Source: Lysobacter sp.
GTDB taxonomy: Bacteria > Pseudomonadota > Gammaproteobacteria > Xanthomonadales > Xanthomonadaceae
Assembly (NCBI GenBank): GCA_026786005.1
Contig: JAJAYW010000003.1
Location: 1-38,039 of the forward strand
Length of the DNA stretch: 38,039 nt
Reading direction: 5' to 3'
Positions 1 to 9,043 of the stretch are shown piece after piece. The notes under the pieces were generated by a model that made no database searches, was not told the origin of the DNA, and saw only the letters and a list, made by a program, of their open reading frames with translations. Both the position numbers and the translations under genes were made by a program. Every line of letters begins with the position of its first letter. Positions within the stretch are counted from its first letter, which is position 1.

Positions 1-392
1 CCATTGGCGCAGCTGCCCATCGAGATGACCCATTTCGGATCGGGCATCTGGTCGTAGACCTTGCGCAGCGCGGGCGCCATCTTGTTGACCAGCGTGCCGG
101 CGACGATCATCACGTCGGACTGGCGTGGTGAGGGGCGGAACACCACGCCGAAACGATCGAGATCAAGCCGCGCGGCGCCCGCGTGCATCATTTCGACGGC
201 GCAACACGCCAGGCCAAACGTCATCGGCCACATCGAGCCGGTGCGCGCCCAGTTCCACAACACATCCATGCTGGTGGTGACAAAACCCTGTTGCAGCAAC
301 GGGTTGTCGCCCTCGGGACGCAGGATGTCGTCGAGCCGCCCTTCCGGCAGCGGGTTGTGCATGAGACCCGATACGGTCTGGATCACTCCCAT
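1..392 (-). CDS. nuoB: NADH-quinone oxidoreductase subunit B (partial, 3' end outside window)
   Basis: Minus-strand translation from ATG at 392: [131 protein letters not shown]; NuoB cysteine motif. Not in the ORF track because it runs off the edge. Confidence 0.97.
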   Translation of the reverse strand, partial: MGVIQTVSGLMHNPLPEGRLDDILRPEGDNPLLQQGFVTTSMDVLWNWARTGSMWPMTFGLACCAVEMMHAGAARLDLDRFGVVFRPSPRQSDVMIVAGTLVNKMAPALRKVYDQMPDPKWVISMGSCAN

Positions 393-739
393 TCCAGCGC
401 TCCCTTCTTCCAGACGTAGATGAAGCCGATCAGCAGCAACCCCAGGAACACGCCCATTTCGATCAGGCCGAACACGCCCAGCTCGCGGAACACCAGCGCC
501 CACGGAAACACGAAGGCGATTTCGAGATCGAACACGATGAACAGGATGGCGATCAGGTAATAGCGCACGTCGAACTTCATGCGCGCGTCTTCAAACGGGG
601 CAAAGCCGCATTCGTAGGGAGACAGTTTTTCGGCAGTCGGTCGCTTCGGGCCGAGCAGGTTGCCGATGACCACCAGCGCAACGCCGATGCCGAGGGCGAC
701 AAGCAGGAACATCAAGGTCGGTAGATATTCGGCCAGCAC
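383..739 (-). CDS. nuoA: NADH-quinone oxidoreductase subunit A
   Basis: 118 aa, three TM segments, [40 protein letters not shown] signature; overlaps the nuoB start. Confidence 0.97.
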   Translation of the reverse strand: MLAEYLPTLMFLLVALGIGVALVVIGNLLGPKRPTAEKLSPYECGFAPFEDARMKFDVRYYLIAILFIVFDLEIAFVFPWALVFRELGVFGLIEMGVFLGLLLIGFIYVWKKGALEWE

Positions 740-834
740 GGGGAGTTTGAAATCCTAGCTGTTGGGTTGGACGTCCGGCCATGGATGACCGGGCTTTAGC
801 GCACGCATTCGCGGGCATGACGCTCTTCCTGAGC

Positions 835-858
835 AAAAACCTGCATATCCGTATGCAG
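835..858 (-). terminator. Rho-independent-like terminator hairpin (minus strand)
   Basis: CTGCATA(841-847)-tccg-TATGCAG(852-858), followed on the minus strand by GTTTTT (A-run at 835-839 on plus). Confidence 0.5.
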
Positions 859-869
859 ACTTTTCACAA

Positions 870-892
870 TGGCGCTAGGACCGGGACTCGAA
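870..892 (-). other. tRNA-like 3' fragment (T-loop through CCA)
   Basis: Minus strand TTCGAGT-CCCGG-TCCTAGC-G-CCA: T-loop consensus with exact tRNA spacing to an encoded CCA. The sequence 5' of it (..GCGTTTC) does not complete the T-stem, and no complete tRNA is present. Confidence 0.4.
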
Positions 893-988
893 GAAACGCC
901 GCATCATCAATGCTTCGGCATCTCACACCGGTGCCACGTTGATGTCCCTAAGTACATGTCGAGCGCATGAAACCAGTGCGCAGCCACA

Positions 989-1012
989 CGGCTAACCTTT
1001 CTATTTTAGCCG
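989..1012. repeat. Inverted repeat CGGCTAA-N10-TTAGCCG
   Basis: Perfect 7-bp arms at 989-995 and 1006-1012 in the non-coding region between nuoA and galE. Confidence 0.5.
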
Positions 1013-1334
1013 GGTCGCGTGATTAATGGCTACCGTGCAGGCTGTGGAAAGAATTTAGCGATGCGCAATGGGATACACCTGTACAAGCTCTTCTGAGAGG
1101 TGGGATACGGCCAAATTACCGAAGTAACGGCTCGCAAGCGCATCGCGGGTTGAAGACCCTCGCTGCATGGGCAGTGGCTGGCACAAAGCGTGAGGCTTGT
1201 AGCACTTGGTATGACGCGCGCGGGCTGGACAGTTCTAAGTCGGATCATCTACCAATGACCGCGACCGAATGAAGCAGTGCGCGGTAGCCGGCTTGTTGCT
1301 GCGGTACGCCCTCACGGGTACGCGCAAAGCGTCG

Positions 1335-2420
1335 CTAACAACTTGCGCTGGTCACGTCCTCGCGTTCGCCACGGCGGCGTGGCTTGGGCTCAGCCGGCTT
1401 TTTCGCAGCGGTCCGATAGCCCTCCGGATTCATCGACTGCCAGCGCCAGGCATCCCGGCACATCGCATCCACATCGAGCGCGGCACGCCACCCCAGCAGT
1501 TGCTGGGCCAGCGCCGGATCGGCGTAGACCTCCGCCACGTCGCCGGCGCGGCGGGCCACCACGTCATACGGCACGGCCCGACCCGATGCCCGTTCGAAGG
1601 CCCGCACCAGCTCGAGCACGCTGATGCCGCATCCGGTGCCGAGATTGACGGTCAGGTTGCGGTCGGCGCGCTGCAGGTATTCGAGTGCATCGACATGGGC
1701 CCGCGCCAGGTCGGTCACGTGGATGTAGTCACGCACGCCGGTGCCGTCGATCGTCGGATAATCGTCGCCGAAGATCTGCAACCGCTCGCGCCGCCCCACC
1801 GCCACCTGGCAGATGTAAGGCATCAGGTTGTTCGGGGTTCCGCCCGGATCCTCGCCCAGCAAGCCCGATGCATGGGCGCCGACGGGATTGAAATAGCGCA
1901 GGTTGCCCACCCGGAAGCTTTCGTCAGCCTGGCACAGGTCGCCGAGTAATTGCTCCGTCACCAGTTTGGTGCGGCCGTACGGATTGGTGGCCTGCAAGCG
2001 CGCATCCTCGCGCACCGGCACGCGTTCGGGATCGCCGTACACCGTCGCGGATGAGCTGAACACCAGTCTCCGGACGCCTGCCGCTTTCATCGCCTGCAGC
2101 AGCGCAATGCTGCCGACGATGTTGTTGTCGAAATATTCCAGCGGTTGGGCGCACGACTCGCCCACGGACTTGAGCGCAGCGAAGTGCATCACCGCGTCGA
2201 ACTCATGGGTGGCGAACAGCATCGACAACGCCGCCTTGTCCCGCAGGTCGAGGCGATGCGCGATCACCGGCGCACCCGTCACCCGGCGCAGGCGCTGCAG
2301 CACGGCTCGCGAGCTGTTGACGAAACTGTCGGCGATGACCACCTGGTGACCGCGCTCGACCAGCTGCACGCAGGCATGGCTGCCGATATAGCCCGCTCCC
2401 CCTGACACCAAGATACGCAT
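1335..2420 (-). CDS. galE: UDP-glucose 4-epimerase
   Basis: 361 aa; GGAGYIGSH NAD-binding motif, SSSATVYG, NPYGRTK (YxxxK) and RYFNPVGAH. Confidence 0.95.
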   Translation of the reverse strand: MRILVSGGAGYIGSHACVQLVERGHQVVIADSFVNSSRAVLQRLRRVTGAPVIAHRLDLRDKAALSMLFATHEFDAVMHFAALKSVGESCAQPLEYFDNNIVGSIALLQAMKAAGVRRLVFSSSATVYGDPERVPVREDARLQATNPYGRTKLVTEQLLGDLCQADESFRVGNLRYFNPVGAHASGLLGEDPGGTPNNLMPYICQVAVGRRERLQIFGDDYPTIDGTGVRDYIHVTDLARAHVDALEYLQRADRNLTVNLGTGCGISVLELVRAFERASGRAVPYDVVARRAGDVAEVYADPALAQQLLGWRAALDVDAMCRDAWRWQSMNPEGYRTAAKKPAEPKPRRRGEREDVTSASC

Positions 2421-2788
2421 TGCTCACCCGACATCCGCCCCAATTCCCGCTACAACGCAAAACGGGCCGGTTGCCGGTAACCGACCTCGCTGGACGGCGC
2501 TTGCCGGGCATGTTCCGGGCGCGTTGGCGGAAACCGGTCCGTTTCGCGTTTGCCATGATTGGTAGGGCGGCCACGTGCCCGATACCCACGCTGATGTCGA
2601 GGCCCTGCGCCGAAATACGGGCTACTCCCCGTCGACGCCAGTCGAAGTGTCCGCATACACCGTTTCGTCGAGTGGTACCGCGAGTACTACCGCGCCTGAT
2701 ATCACTCCCCACCAGCCCGATCGTTGCGGCGGCTTGGCCGGATTTCCGGACCTGCGCCGTTCAGAAGTCCGTATTAGGGGGAAACACC

Positions 2789-3406
2789 ATGATTTTACGA
2801 GCCTTGCTGGCCCTATCTTTGGCGTTGTTGTTGGCGGCCTGTGCATCCTCGGGCAGTACCGAATCCGGGCCGCCTCCAGCCGACGTGGCCGCCGCGGTCG
2901 ACTCCTATCTGATCGGCGTCGACGACGTCGTCCAGGTCTCGGTATGGCGCAACCCGGAACTGGGCATCGTCGTGCCGGTGCGGCCCGACGGCATGATCTC
3001 CGTCCCGCTGGCGGGTGAGGTGATCGCGGGCGGGCGGACGCCGGCGGACGTCGCCAAGGATATCCAGGGCAAACTCGCCAGCTACGTCCGTGATCCGCAG
3101 GTGTCGGTCATCCTGACCGACCTGCGCAGCCACGAGTACCTGTCGCGCGTGCGTGTCACCGGCGCCGTGCAGCAACCGATCTCGATCCCGTATCGCCAGG
3201 GCATGACCGTCCTCGATGCCGTGCTGGCCGCCGGCGGCGTCACCGTTTTCGCCGCAGCCGATCGTTCCGATTTGCACCGCAAGACCGCTCAGGGCACCCG
3301 CACCTATGCGGTGCGCCTGGACCGCATTCTCGAGCGGGGCGACCTGGAGACCAACTTCGGCGTCGCGCCGGGTGACGTGATCACCGTTCCGGAGCGTACG
3401 TTCTGA
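2789..3406 (+). CDS. Polysaccharide biosynthesis/export lipoprotein (Wza/GumB-like)
   Basis: In-frame ATG after AGGGGGAAACACC; lipoprotein signal MILRALLALSLALLLAACAS; DSYLIGVDDVVQVSVWRNPELG poly_export motif, then SLBB-like region. The ORF-track start at 2420 is an upstream extension. Confidence 0.92.
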   Translation: MILRALLALSLALLLAACASSGSTESGPPPADVAAAVDSYLIGVDDVVQVSVWRNPELGIVVPVRPDGMISVPLAGEVIAGGRTPADVAKDIQGKLASYVRDPQVSVILTDLRSHEYLSRVRVTGAVQQPISIPYRQGMTVLDAVLAAGGVTVFAAADRSDLHRKTAQGTRTYAVRLDRILERGDLETNFGVAPGDVITVPERTF

Positions 3407-4986
3407 TGAGTTCCCTCGCGCTTCCTCCCCGCCGTCCCGCGAGCGCGGCAAGCAACGAGCCGATGCCGCTGACCGAACTGCTGCCCATACTGTTGCAGGA
3501 GGGCCGTCGGCATGCGCTTGCGATGGTGCTGATGTTCGCCGCGATCGCGTTGCTCACCCTGTTGGCGGGGCTGTACCTGTTGCCGAAAAACTTCGTCGCC
3601 TCGACCACGATCCTGGCGCAGGAGAGCGGCATCATCCAGCCCTTGCTCGAGGGCCGTGCGGTGGCGACCGGCGTGACTGATCGCGCCGGCATGGCACGCC
3701 AGGTGATATTCAGCCGCAAGGTGATGGAAGACATTCTGGGCACCGGTGGCTGGCTTCAGGACAATCCATCACCGGTACAGCGCGATCGTCTGATGGAGCA
3801 GATCCAGGACCGCACCACGATCACCGGCCCGCGCGAGGACCTGGTGCAGATCTCCTATCGCGATTCGGATGCCGAACGCACCTTCAAGGTCACCGAACGC
3901 CTGGGGACGCTGTTCATCAACGAGAGCCTGGCCGCGAAGGAACGCGAAAGCCGCGAGGCCTACGAGTTCATCGACAACCAGGTGCAGGGTTATCACCGCA
4001 AGCTGACCGAGGCGGAAGACAACCTGCAGGCCTACCGGTCACGCAATGCCGACGCACAGCCGGGCAGCGCGACCGACGTCAACACACGGATCGCATCGTT
4101 ACGGACACAGGTCGAGCAGACCCGCATGTCGATGCTGGAGCAGCAGTCGCGCCAGACCGCGCTGGCCTCCCAGCTTTCGGGCGAATCGGCGGTCACCGCG
4201 GTGCAGACCCGCGAGAACCTCTACCGCGCGCAACTGCTTGAACTGCAAAACCAGTTGGACCGGTTGCTGTTGAGCTACACCGAGCAATACCCCGACGTGG
4301 TGCGCATCCGGCACCAGATTACGGATATCCACCGAGCCATGCAGGAAGAGCAACGCCTCGACCAACCTTTGCAAGGCAACGGCCTGTTCGAGGATGCCCA
4401 GCTCAATCCCCGCTACCAAGAGCTCCGCAGCCAGCTGGCCGAGGCCGAGCGTGAAGTCGCCGCGTCTGGCTCCCGCCTGGGCATCGCCGAGTCGATGCTG
4501 AACGAGGAGCTCGATCGCAGCCGTCGCATCGTCACCTCCGAAAGCGCGCTGGCCGAACTGACCCGCGACTACGAGGTCAATCGCGACATCTACCAGGACC
4601 TGCTCCGGCGACGCGAGAATGCCCGCGTCTCCATGGAGCTCGACCAGGAGCAACGCGGCCTGACCATGCGCGTACAGGATCCCGCCACCATGCCGCTGCG
4701 GCCAATCGGTCTGCGCTTCATGCATTTCGCGGCCGGCGGCCTGTTGATGGCGATCACGCTGCCCATGGGCCTGGTTTTCCTGCTCGCGCGTTTCGACCCG
4801 CGCGTCCGTTCCGCGCCGCAGTTGGCACGTCGCATCAGCGTGCCATTGCTCACCGTGATCCCGCCGTACTACACGCCGCGCGAGCGACGGCACCAGTTCG
4901 CACGCGCCGCGCTGAGCTTCGGCATCCTCGCCGCGGTCTTCGTCACCTATGGCCTGATTTATGGGTACAAGCAGATGAACGCCTGA
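3406..4986 (+). CDS. Wzz/GumC-like chain-length determinant (resembles the PEP-CTERM-associated chain-length family)
   Basis: 526 aa; N- and C-terminal TM segments, long coiled coil, YTEQYPDVVRIRHQI motif; ATGA overlap with upstream gene. Confidence 0.9.
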   Translation: MSSLALPPRRPASAASNEPMPLTELLPILLQEGRRHALAMVLMFAAIALLTLLAGLYLLPKNFVASTTILAQESGIIQPLLEGRAVATGVTDRAGMARQVIFSRKVMEDILGTGGWLQDNPSPVQRDRLMEQIQDRTTITGPREDLVQISYRDSDAERTFKVTERLGTLFINESLAAKERESREAYEFIDNQVQGYHRKLTEAEDNLQAYRSRNADAQPGSATDVNTRIASLRTQVEQTRMSMLEQQSRQTALASQLSGESAVTAVQTRENLYRAQLLELQNQLDRLLLSYTEQYPDVVRIRHQITDIHRAMQEEQRLDQPLQGNGLFEDAQLNPRYQELRSQLAEAEREVAASGSRLGIAESMLNEELDRSRRIVTSESALAELTRDYEVNRDIYQDLLRRRENARVSMELDQEQRGLTMRVQDPATMPLRPIGLRFMHFAAGGLLMAITLPMGLVFLLARFDPRVRSAPQLARRISVPLLTVIPPYYTPRERRHQFARAALSFGILAAVFVTYGLIYGYKQMNA

Positions 4987-4996
4987 CTTCGATGCC

Positions 4997-5764
4997 ATGA
5001 CCCGACACGACACCCAGGAAACGCCCGTGAGCCCGGACCAGGACAGCCCGGACTGCATCGCTACGCCCAGCGAGGCGGCGCTCTCCATCGCGCGCTTCAA
5101 GGAGCCACAGGCGTTCAGTCCGCGCAAGCTCGAAGAGAGCCGCCTGATCCATCGCAACGATTCCGTGCGCGAACAGGCCGACTCCTTTCGCGAGTTGCGC
5201 ACGCGATTGCTAGCACTGGGCGGGGATCGCAGTTTCATCACCCTGGTCGCGCCCATCGCCCATGGTTGCGGCGGCAGTTTCGTGGCGCGCAATCTGGCAG
5301 CCGCGTTCGCCTTCGACGATTCCAAGACGTCCCTGCTGATCGACTGCGATGCGCACCATCCGGCGCAACACACCGCTCTCGGGGTGGATGCCACGGAAGG
5401 CGGCCTGATGGACTACCTCGACGATCCTTCGGTCGACCTCGCCGGGATCCTGTACCCCACGGCGGTACCGCGCCTGCGATTGATTCCCGGCGGCCGCCCC
5501 CGCGAAATCACCGGCGAGCGCTTCATCTCCTTCCGGATGCGCGGCCTGGTGGATTCACTGCGCGGCCGCTATGACGACCGATACCTGATCCTCGACGGCC
5601 CCTCGGTAGAGGGCTCGCCGGATGCGCGCATCCTGTCCGACCTGGCCGATTTCGTCGTGCTGGTGGCGGGCTACGGCCGCGTGACGTTGGAGGCGGTCGA
5701 CAAAGCGGTGGCGACGTTCCCACCCGAGAAACTGGCCGGCGTGGTCTTCAACAACGCTCCATGA
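4997..5764 (+). CDS. CpsD/BY-kinase-like P-loop protein with degenerate Walker A
   Basis: 255 aa; DSFRELRTRLLALGGDRSFITLVAPIAHGCGGSFVARNLAAAFA.. TSLLIDCDAHHP..GGLMDYL..YLILDGPSV; positioned after the chain-length gene. Confidence 0.82.
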   Translation: MTRHDTQETPVSPDQDSPDCIATPSEAALSIARFKEPQAFSPRKLEESRLIHRNDSVREQADSFRELRTRLLALGGDRSFITLVAPIAHGCGGSFVARNLAAAFAFDDSKTSLLIDCDAHHPAQHTALGVDATEGGLMDYLDDPSVDLAGILYPTAVPRLRLIPGGRPREITGERFISFRMRGLVDSLRGRYDDRYLILDGPSVEGSPDARILSDLADFVVLVAGYGRVTLEAVDKAVATFPPEKLAGVVFNNAP

Positions 5765-7092
5765 AAGCGACGCTGCAAGGAGGGAGGCGCATGGGCCGGA
5801 AACGCGTAGGAGCCACCACCATCGTGGCGACCATGCTCGCGACCCAGTGCGGCGCAGCCTCGGCGGTCCAACTGGACTACCTGCTCAATGCCGGCGTGGA
5901 GCGCAATGACAATTTATTGCTCACCGAAACCGATCCGGTCAGCGAGAACATCCTGCGCGCCGGCATCGGCTTCCTGTTGAGCGAAGAAACATCGGCGGTC
6001 CAGACCAGCATCACCGGAAGCGCGGAGTACCGCAATTACGATGCGTTCCCCGACGCCGTCGACGGAACCCTGACCGGGCGGTTGAACTGGAATGCCGTGC
6101 CCGAGCGGCTGAGCTTCACCATCGAGGACAATCTAGCGCTGCAATCGATCAATACGCTGGCTGCGGACTCGCCCGGCAATCGCCAGCAGGTCAACGTCCT
6201 GTCGCTGGGTCCCACCCTGTTCTTCGACCTGGCGAGGGGTCTCAAGGGGCAGGCGGAGTTGCGCTACATCAGCAGCGATGCGGAAGTCACCGACGAATTC
6301 AACTCGCAAAGGCTTGGTCTGGCCTTGCGCACGGTCAAGGAGCTGAGCACGACCAGCCGCGTGTCGCTGAATCTGCAAGGGCAGCGGGTCGATTTCGACA
6401 ACGACATCGTCGCCCGTGACTACACCCGGTACGACGTCTTCGCGCGGTATGCGCGAAATCTCGCACGCTTCGAGATCGGCCTGGACGCAGGCTATTCGCG
6501 GCTGGCCTATCGCGATGGCAACGACACTCGTTCCGAGCCGCTGTTGCGCGCCGACCTGGGCTGGTCCCCCAGCGAGCGACACCGCCTCAACCTGAGAGCC
6601 TCGCGGCAGTTCTCCGATGCAGCCACCGATGCCCTGGCCGGCGTCGAGGACGCAACCGCCACGGTGCCCGGCACCGTGCTGTTGGGCGATGCGGTGGTCA
6701 ATGCTTCGGCATACGAAGAACGACGCCTGTCGTTGGGCTACGTCTTCACCAACACCCGCCTGACGCTGACGTTTGAGCCGTACATCAACAGGCTCGACTA
6801 TGTGGACTCCAATGAGTTCGATCAGGACGGCCATGGCGCGATCTTCGACCTCAGCGTGCATTTACGCCCGCGGCTTTCGCTCGGCATGTTCGCCACGCTG
6901 GAAAACATCGCCTATTCGCAGCTCGACATCAAGCAGGAAACCCGGCGCTACGGAGTGCACGTGCGACGCGACTGGTCGCGTCACTGGAGTGGCCGGATCG
7001 AATGGTCCCGTTACGAGCGCCGGAGCACGGTGCTCGGCGAAGACGCCGACCAGAACCTGCTCTATCTGAGCATGACCTACTACAACCGGTGA
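5761..7092 (+). CDS. Outer-membrane beta-barrel protein of EPS/PEP-CTERM-type loci
   Basis: 443 aa; signal-like N-terminus, alternating amphipathic strands, C-terminal RIEWSRYERRSTVLGEDADQNLLYLSMTYYNR; ATGA overlap with previous gene. Start could be the internal ATG at about 5791. Confidence 0.75.
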   Translation: MKATLQGGRRMGRKRVGATTIVATMLATQCGAASAVQLDYLLNAGVERNDNLLLTETDPVSENILRAGIGFLLSEETSAVQTSITGSAEYRNYDAFPDAVDGTLTGRLNWNAVPERLSFTIEDNLALQSINTLAADSPGNRQQVNVLSLGPTLFFDLARGLKGQAELRYISSDAEVTDEFNSQRLGLALRTVKELSTTSRVSLNLQGQRVDFDNDIVARDYTRYDVFARYARNLARFEIGLDAGYSRLAYRDGNDTRSEPLLRADLGWSPSERHRLNLRASRQFSDAATDALAGVEDATATVPGTVLLGDAVVNASAYEERRLSLGYVFTNTRLTLTFEPYINRLDYVDSNEFDQDGHGAIFDLSVHLRPRLSLGMFATLENIAYSQLDIKQETRRYGVHVRRDWSRHWSGRIEWSRYERRSTVLGEDADQNLLYLSMTYYNR

Positions 7093-7100
7093 GGCCCCCA

Positions 7101-8969
7101 ATGTCTTCACGCACACGCCAGCCTGACTCACGCCGCCATTGGCACACGACCGCACGCCGGTGGTGCCGCAAGGGTGCGCTCTCGCTGTACCTGGTCTCGG
7201 TTGCTGCGGCCTGCGGTTTCCCAGAGGTCGAGAAAGCCGGCACCGTCGCACAACCCAAAGACCAGCCCTCCGCCGCTCTGCCCGATCCCGCGCTGCAAAC
7301 CGCGGCGACCCCGGGATTCGGGGCCGGCATTCCCCTCGATCTGACCTACGTGGATCGCAAGTCACCCGAATACCAACGGTTCAAGTCCTTTGTCGACAGC
7401 GCAGTCGGCGGCAGTCCGGGCTACGCCTTCGCCGCGATCGATGCGGCGCTGATGTACCGGCTCTCAAACGAACGCAAGTATTGCGACCTGGCCGTGAGCA
7501 TGGTCGAACAGCAGGTCAGCGAGGCCGAGACATCGATCGCGGGCGGCGGGCGGCCCGCCGTCTCGGGCGATTCGTATCTGGAAGTGGGGCCGCTGATTGC
7601 CGATCTCTCGCTGACGCTGGACAGCTGCGCCGAGCACGTCACTCCGGAACAGCGCCAGCGCTGGTCGGCCTATGCCGAGCAGGCGGTCTGGAACGTCTGG
7701 CATCACATCCGGGCGAACTGGGGCAACAGTCCGCATCCATGGACCGGATGGTCCACCGACAACCCCGGCAACAACTACTACTACAGCTTCCTCGAAGCCA
7801 CCATGTACTGGGCCCTGGCCAGTGGCAGCGGCACCTGGATGGCCACATTGAGGGAAGAGAAACTGCCACCGCTGCAGACCTATTTCTCGAAGTTGCCCGG
7901 TGGCGGCAGCAGCGAAGGCACCGGTTACGGCGCAGCGCACATGCGACTGTTCTCCCTGTATCGATTGTGGCGCGATGCCACCGGGGTCGACCTGGCCAAT
8001 GCCAACACGCATGTCACCGACAGCATTGCCTATTGGGTCCACGCCACGGTTCCCACGCTGGATCGCTTCGCCCCGATCGGCGATCAGTCCCGCAACTCCG
8101 TGCCCGAAATTTACGACTACCACCGCCGCGTGGTGCTCGAGGCGCGCGCACTGAGCAAGGACGCGCGCGCGCAGGAGGTCGCGTCGTGGTGGCTCGGGAA
8201 CATCTCGGTCCCGCGCATGACGGCGGGCTTCAACACGCGCCACGACCTGTTGCCTGCCGGCGACGGCGGCAAGCCACCAACCGAATTGCTTTACCACGCG
8301 CAGGGAACAGGGCATCTGTTCGCACGCACGGGATGGGATAAGGACGCGATGTGGATGGCGTTCGTGGCCGGCCCTTACAACGAAAGCCATGCCCACCAGG
8401 ACCAGGGCGCTTTCACTTTGTTCGCCAATGATTGGCTCGCCGTCACCGAGAACATCTGGAGCCACAGCGGCATACAGCAAGGTCCGGAAGTCCACAACGT
8501 CGTGCGATTCGAACGCAGCAACACCGAAGCGCGCCAGTGCCACTCGCCCGATGGCGATCGAGTGGTGCATCAGTGCGAACCGACACGTTCCAGCATGACC
8601 GTGACACCGGGCGCGGCCGGCTCGTTCTCCGCGACCGCCGATCTGACCGCCGCCTACGGCGGCAATCCCGCGGTGCGCGGATGGCAACGCCGTGTCGAAT
8701 TCGCCGACCGCCACCTGACGGTACGCGACAAGTTCGAACTGGGCGCAGGCACGCGCGCGATCTTCCAGGTCAACGTGCCGGACGAGCCCACGACTACTGG
8801 CCGCGAGGCCACGGCCGGTCGGCTTCACGTGAAAGTTCTGGAGCCGGCCGATGCAGTGCTGAGCGTGCATGACTGGCGTAAAGTCGACGGACAGGAGTTT
8901 CGCCGAGGATGGCGTATCGATGTGAGCGGCAGCGATACCGGCTACGTGGTACAGCTCGCCGAGAAGTAA
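7101..8969 (+). CDS. Heparinase II/III-like polysaccharide lyase family protein, lipoprotein-like (paralog A)
   Basis: In-frame ATG at 7101; VSVAAACGFPE lipobox-like; GGGSSEGTGYGAAHMRLF; GPYNESHAHQDQGAFTLFANDWLAVTENIWSHSG resembles the heparinase II/III C-terminal region. Confidence 0.72.
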   Translation: MSSRTRQPDSRRHWHTTARRWCRKGALSLYLVSVAAACGFPEVEKAGTVAQPKDQPSAALPDPALQTAATPGFGAGIPLDLTYVDRKSPEYQRFKSFVDSAVGGSPGYAFAAIDAALMYRLSNERKYCDLAVSMVEQQVSEAETSIAGGGRPAVSGDSYLEVGPLIADLSLTLDSCAEHVTPEQRQRWSAYAEQAVWNVWHHIRANWGNSPHPWTGWSTDNPGNNYYYSFLEATMYWALASGSGTWMATLREEKLPPLQTYFSKLPGGGSSEGTGYGAAHMRLFSLYRLWRDATGVDLANANTHVTDSIAYWVHATVPTLDRFAPIGDQSRNSVPEIYDYHRRVVLEARALSKDARAQEVASWWLGNISVPRMTAGFNTRHDLLPAGDGGKPPTELLYHAQGTGHLFARTGWDKDAMWMAFVAGPYNESHAHQDQGAFTLFANDWLAVTENIWSHSGIQQGPEVHNVVRFERSNTEARQCHSPDGDRVVHQCEPTRSSMTVTPGAAGSFSATADLTAAYGGNPAVRGWQRRVEFADRHLTVRDKFELGAGTRAIFQVNVPDEPTTTGREATAGRLHVKVLEPADAVLSVHDWRKVDGQEFRRGWRIDVSGSDTGYVVQLAEK

Positions 8970-9027
8970 CGCGAATATCCCCCGATTCGTGATGTACCCG
9001 CGAATATCCCCCGGTTCGTGCTGTACC
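8970..9027. repeat. 29-bp tandem repeat x2 (27/29 identical)
   Basis: CGCGAATATCCCCCGATTCGTGATGTACC (8970-8998) and CGCGAATATCCCCCGGTTCGTGCTGTACC (8999-9027), between the two paralogs. Confidence 0.92.
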
Positions 9028-9043
9028 TGAGAGGACATGCGAC

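Noticed and set aside
870-960. A complete tRNA gene
   Set aside because: Only the T-loop to CCA portion is present; no matching 5' T-stem, anticodon arm or acceptor strand could be found.
4099-5394. 431-aa minus-strand ORF
   Set aside because: Antisense to the chain-length and BY-kinase-like genes; no recognisable motifs.
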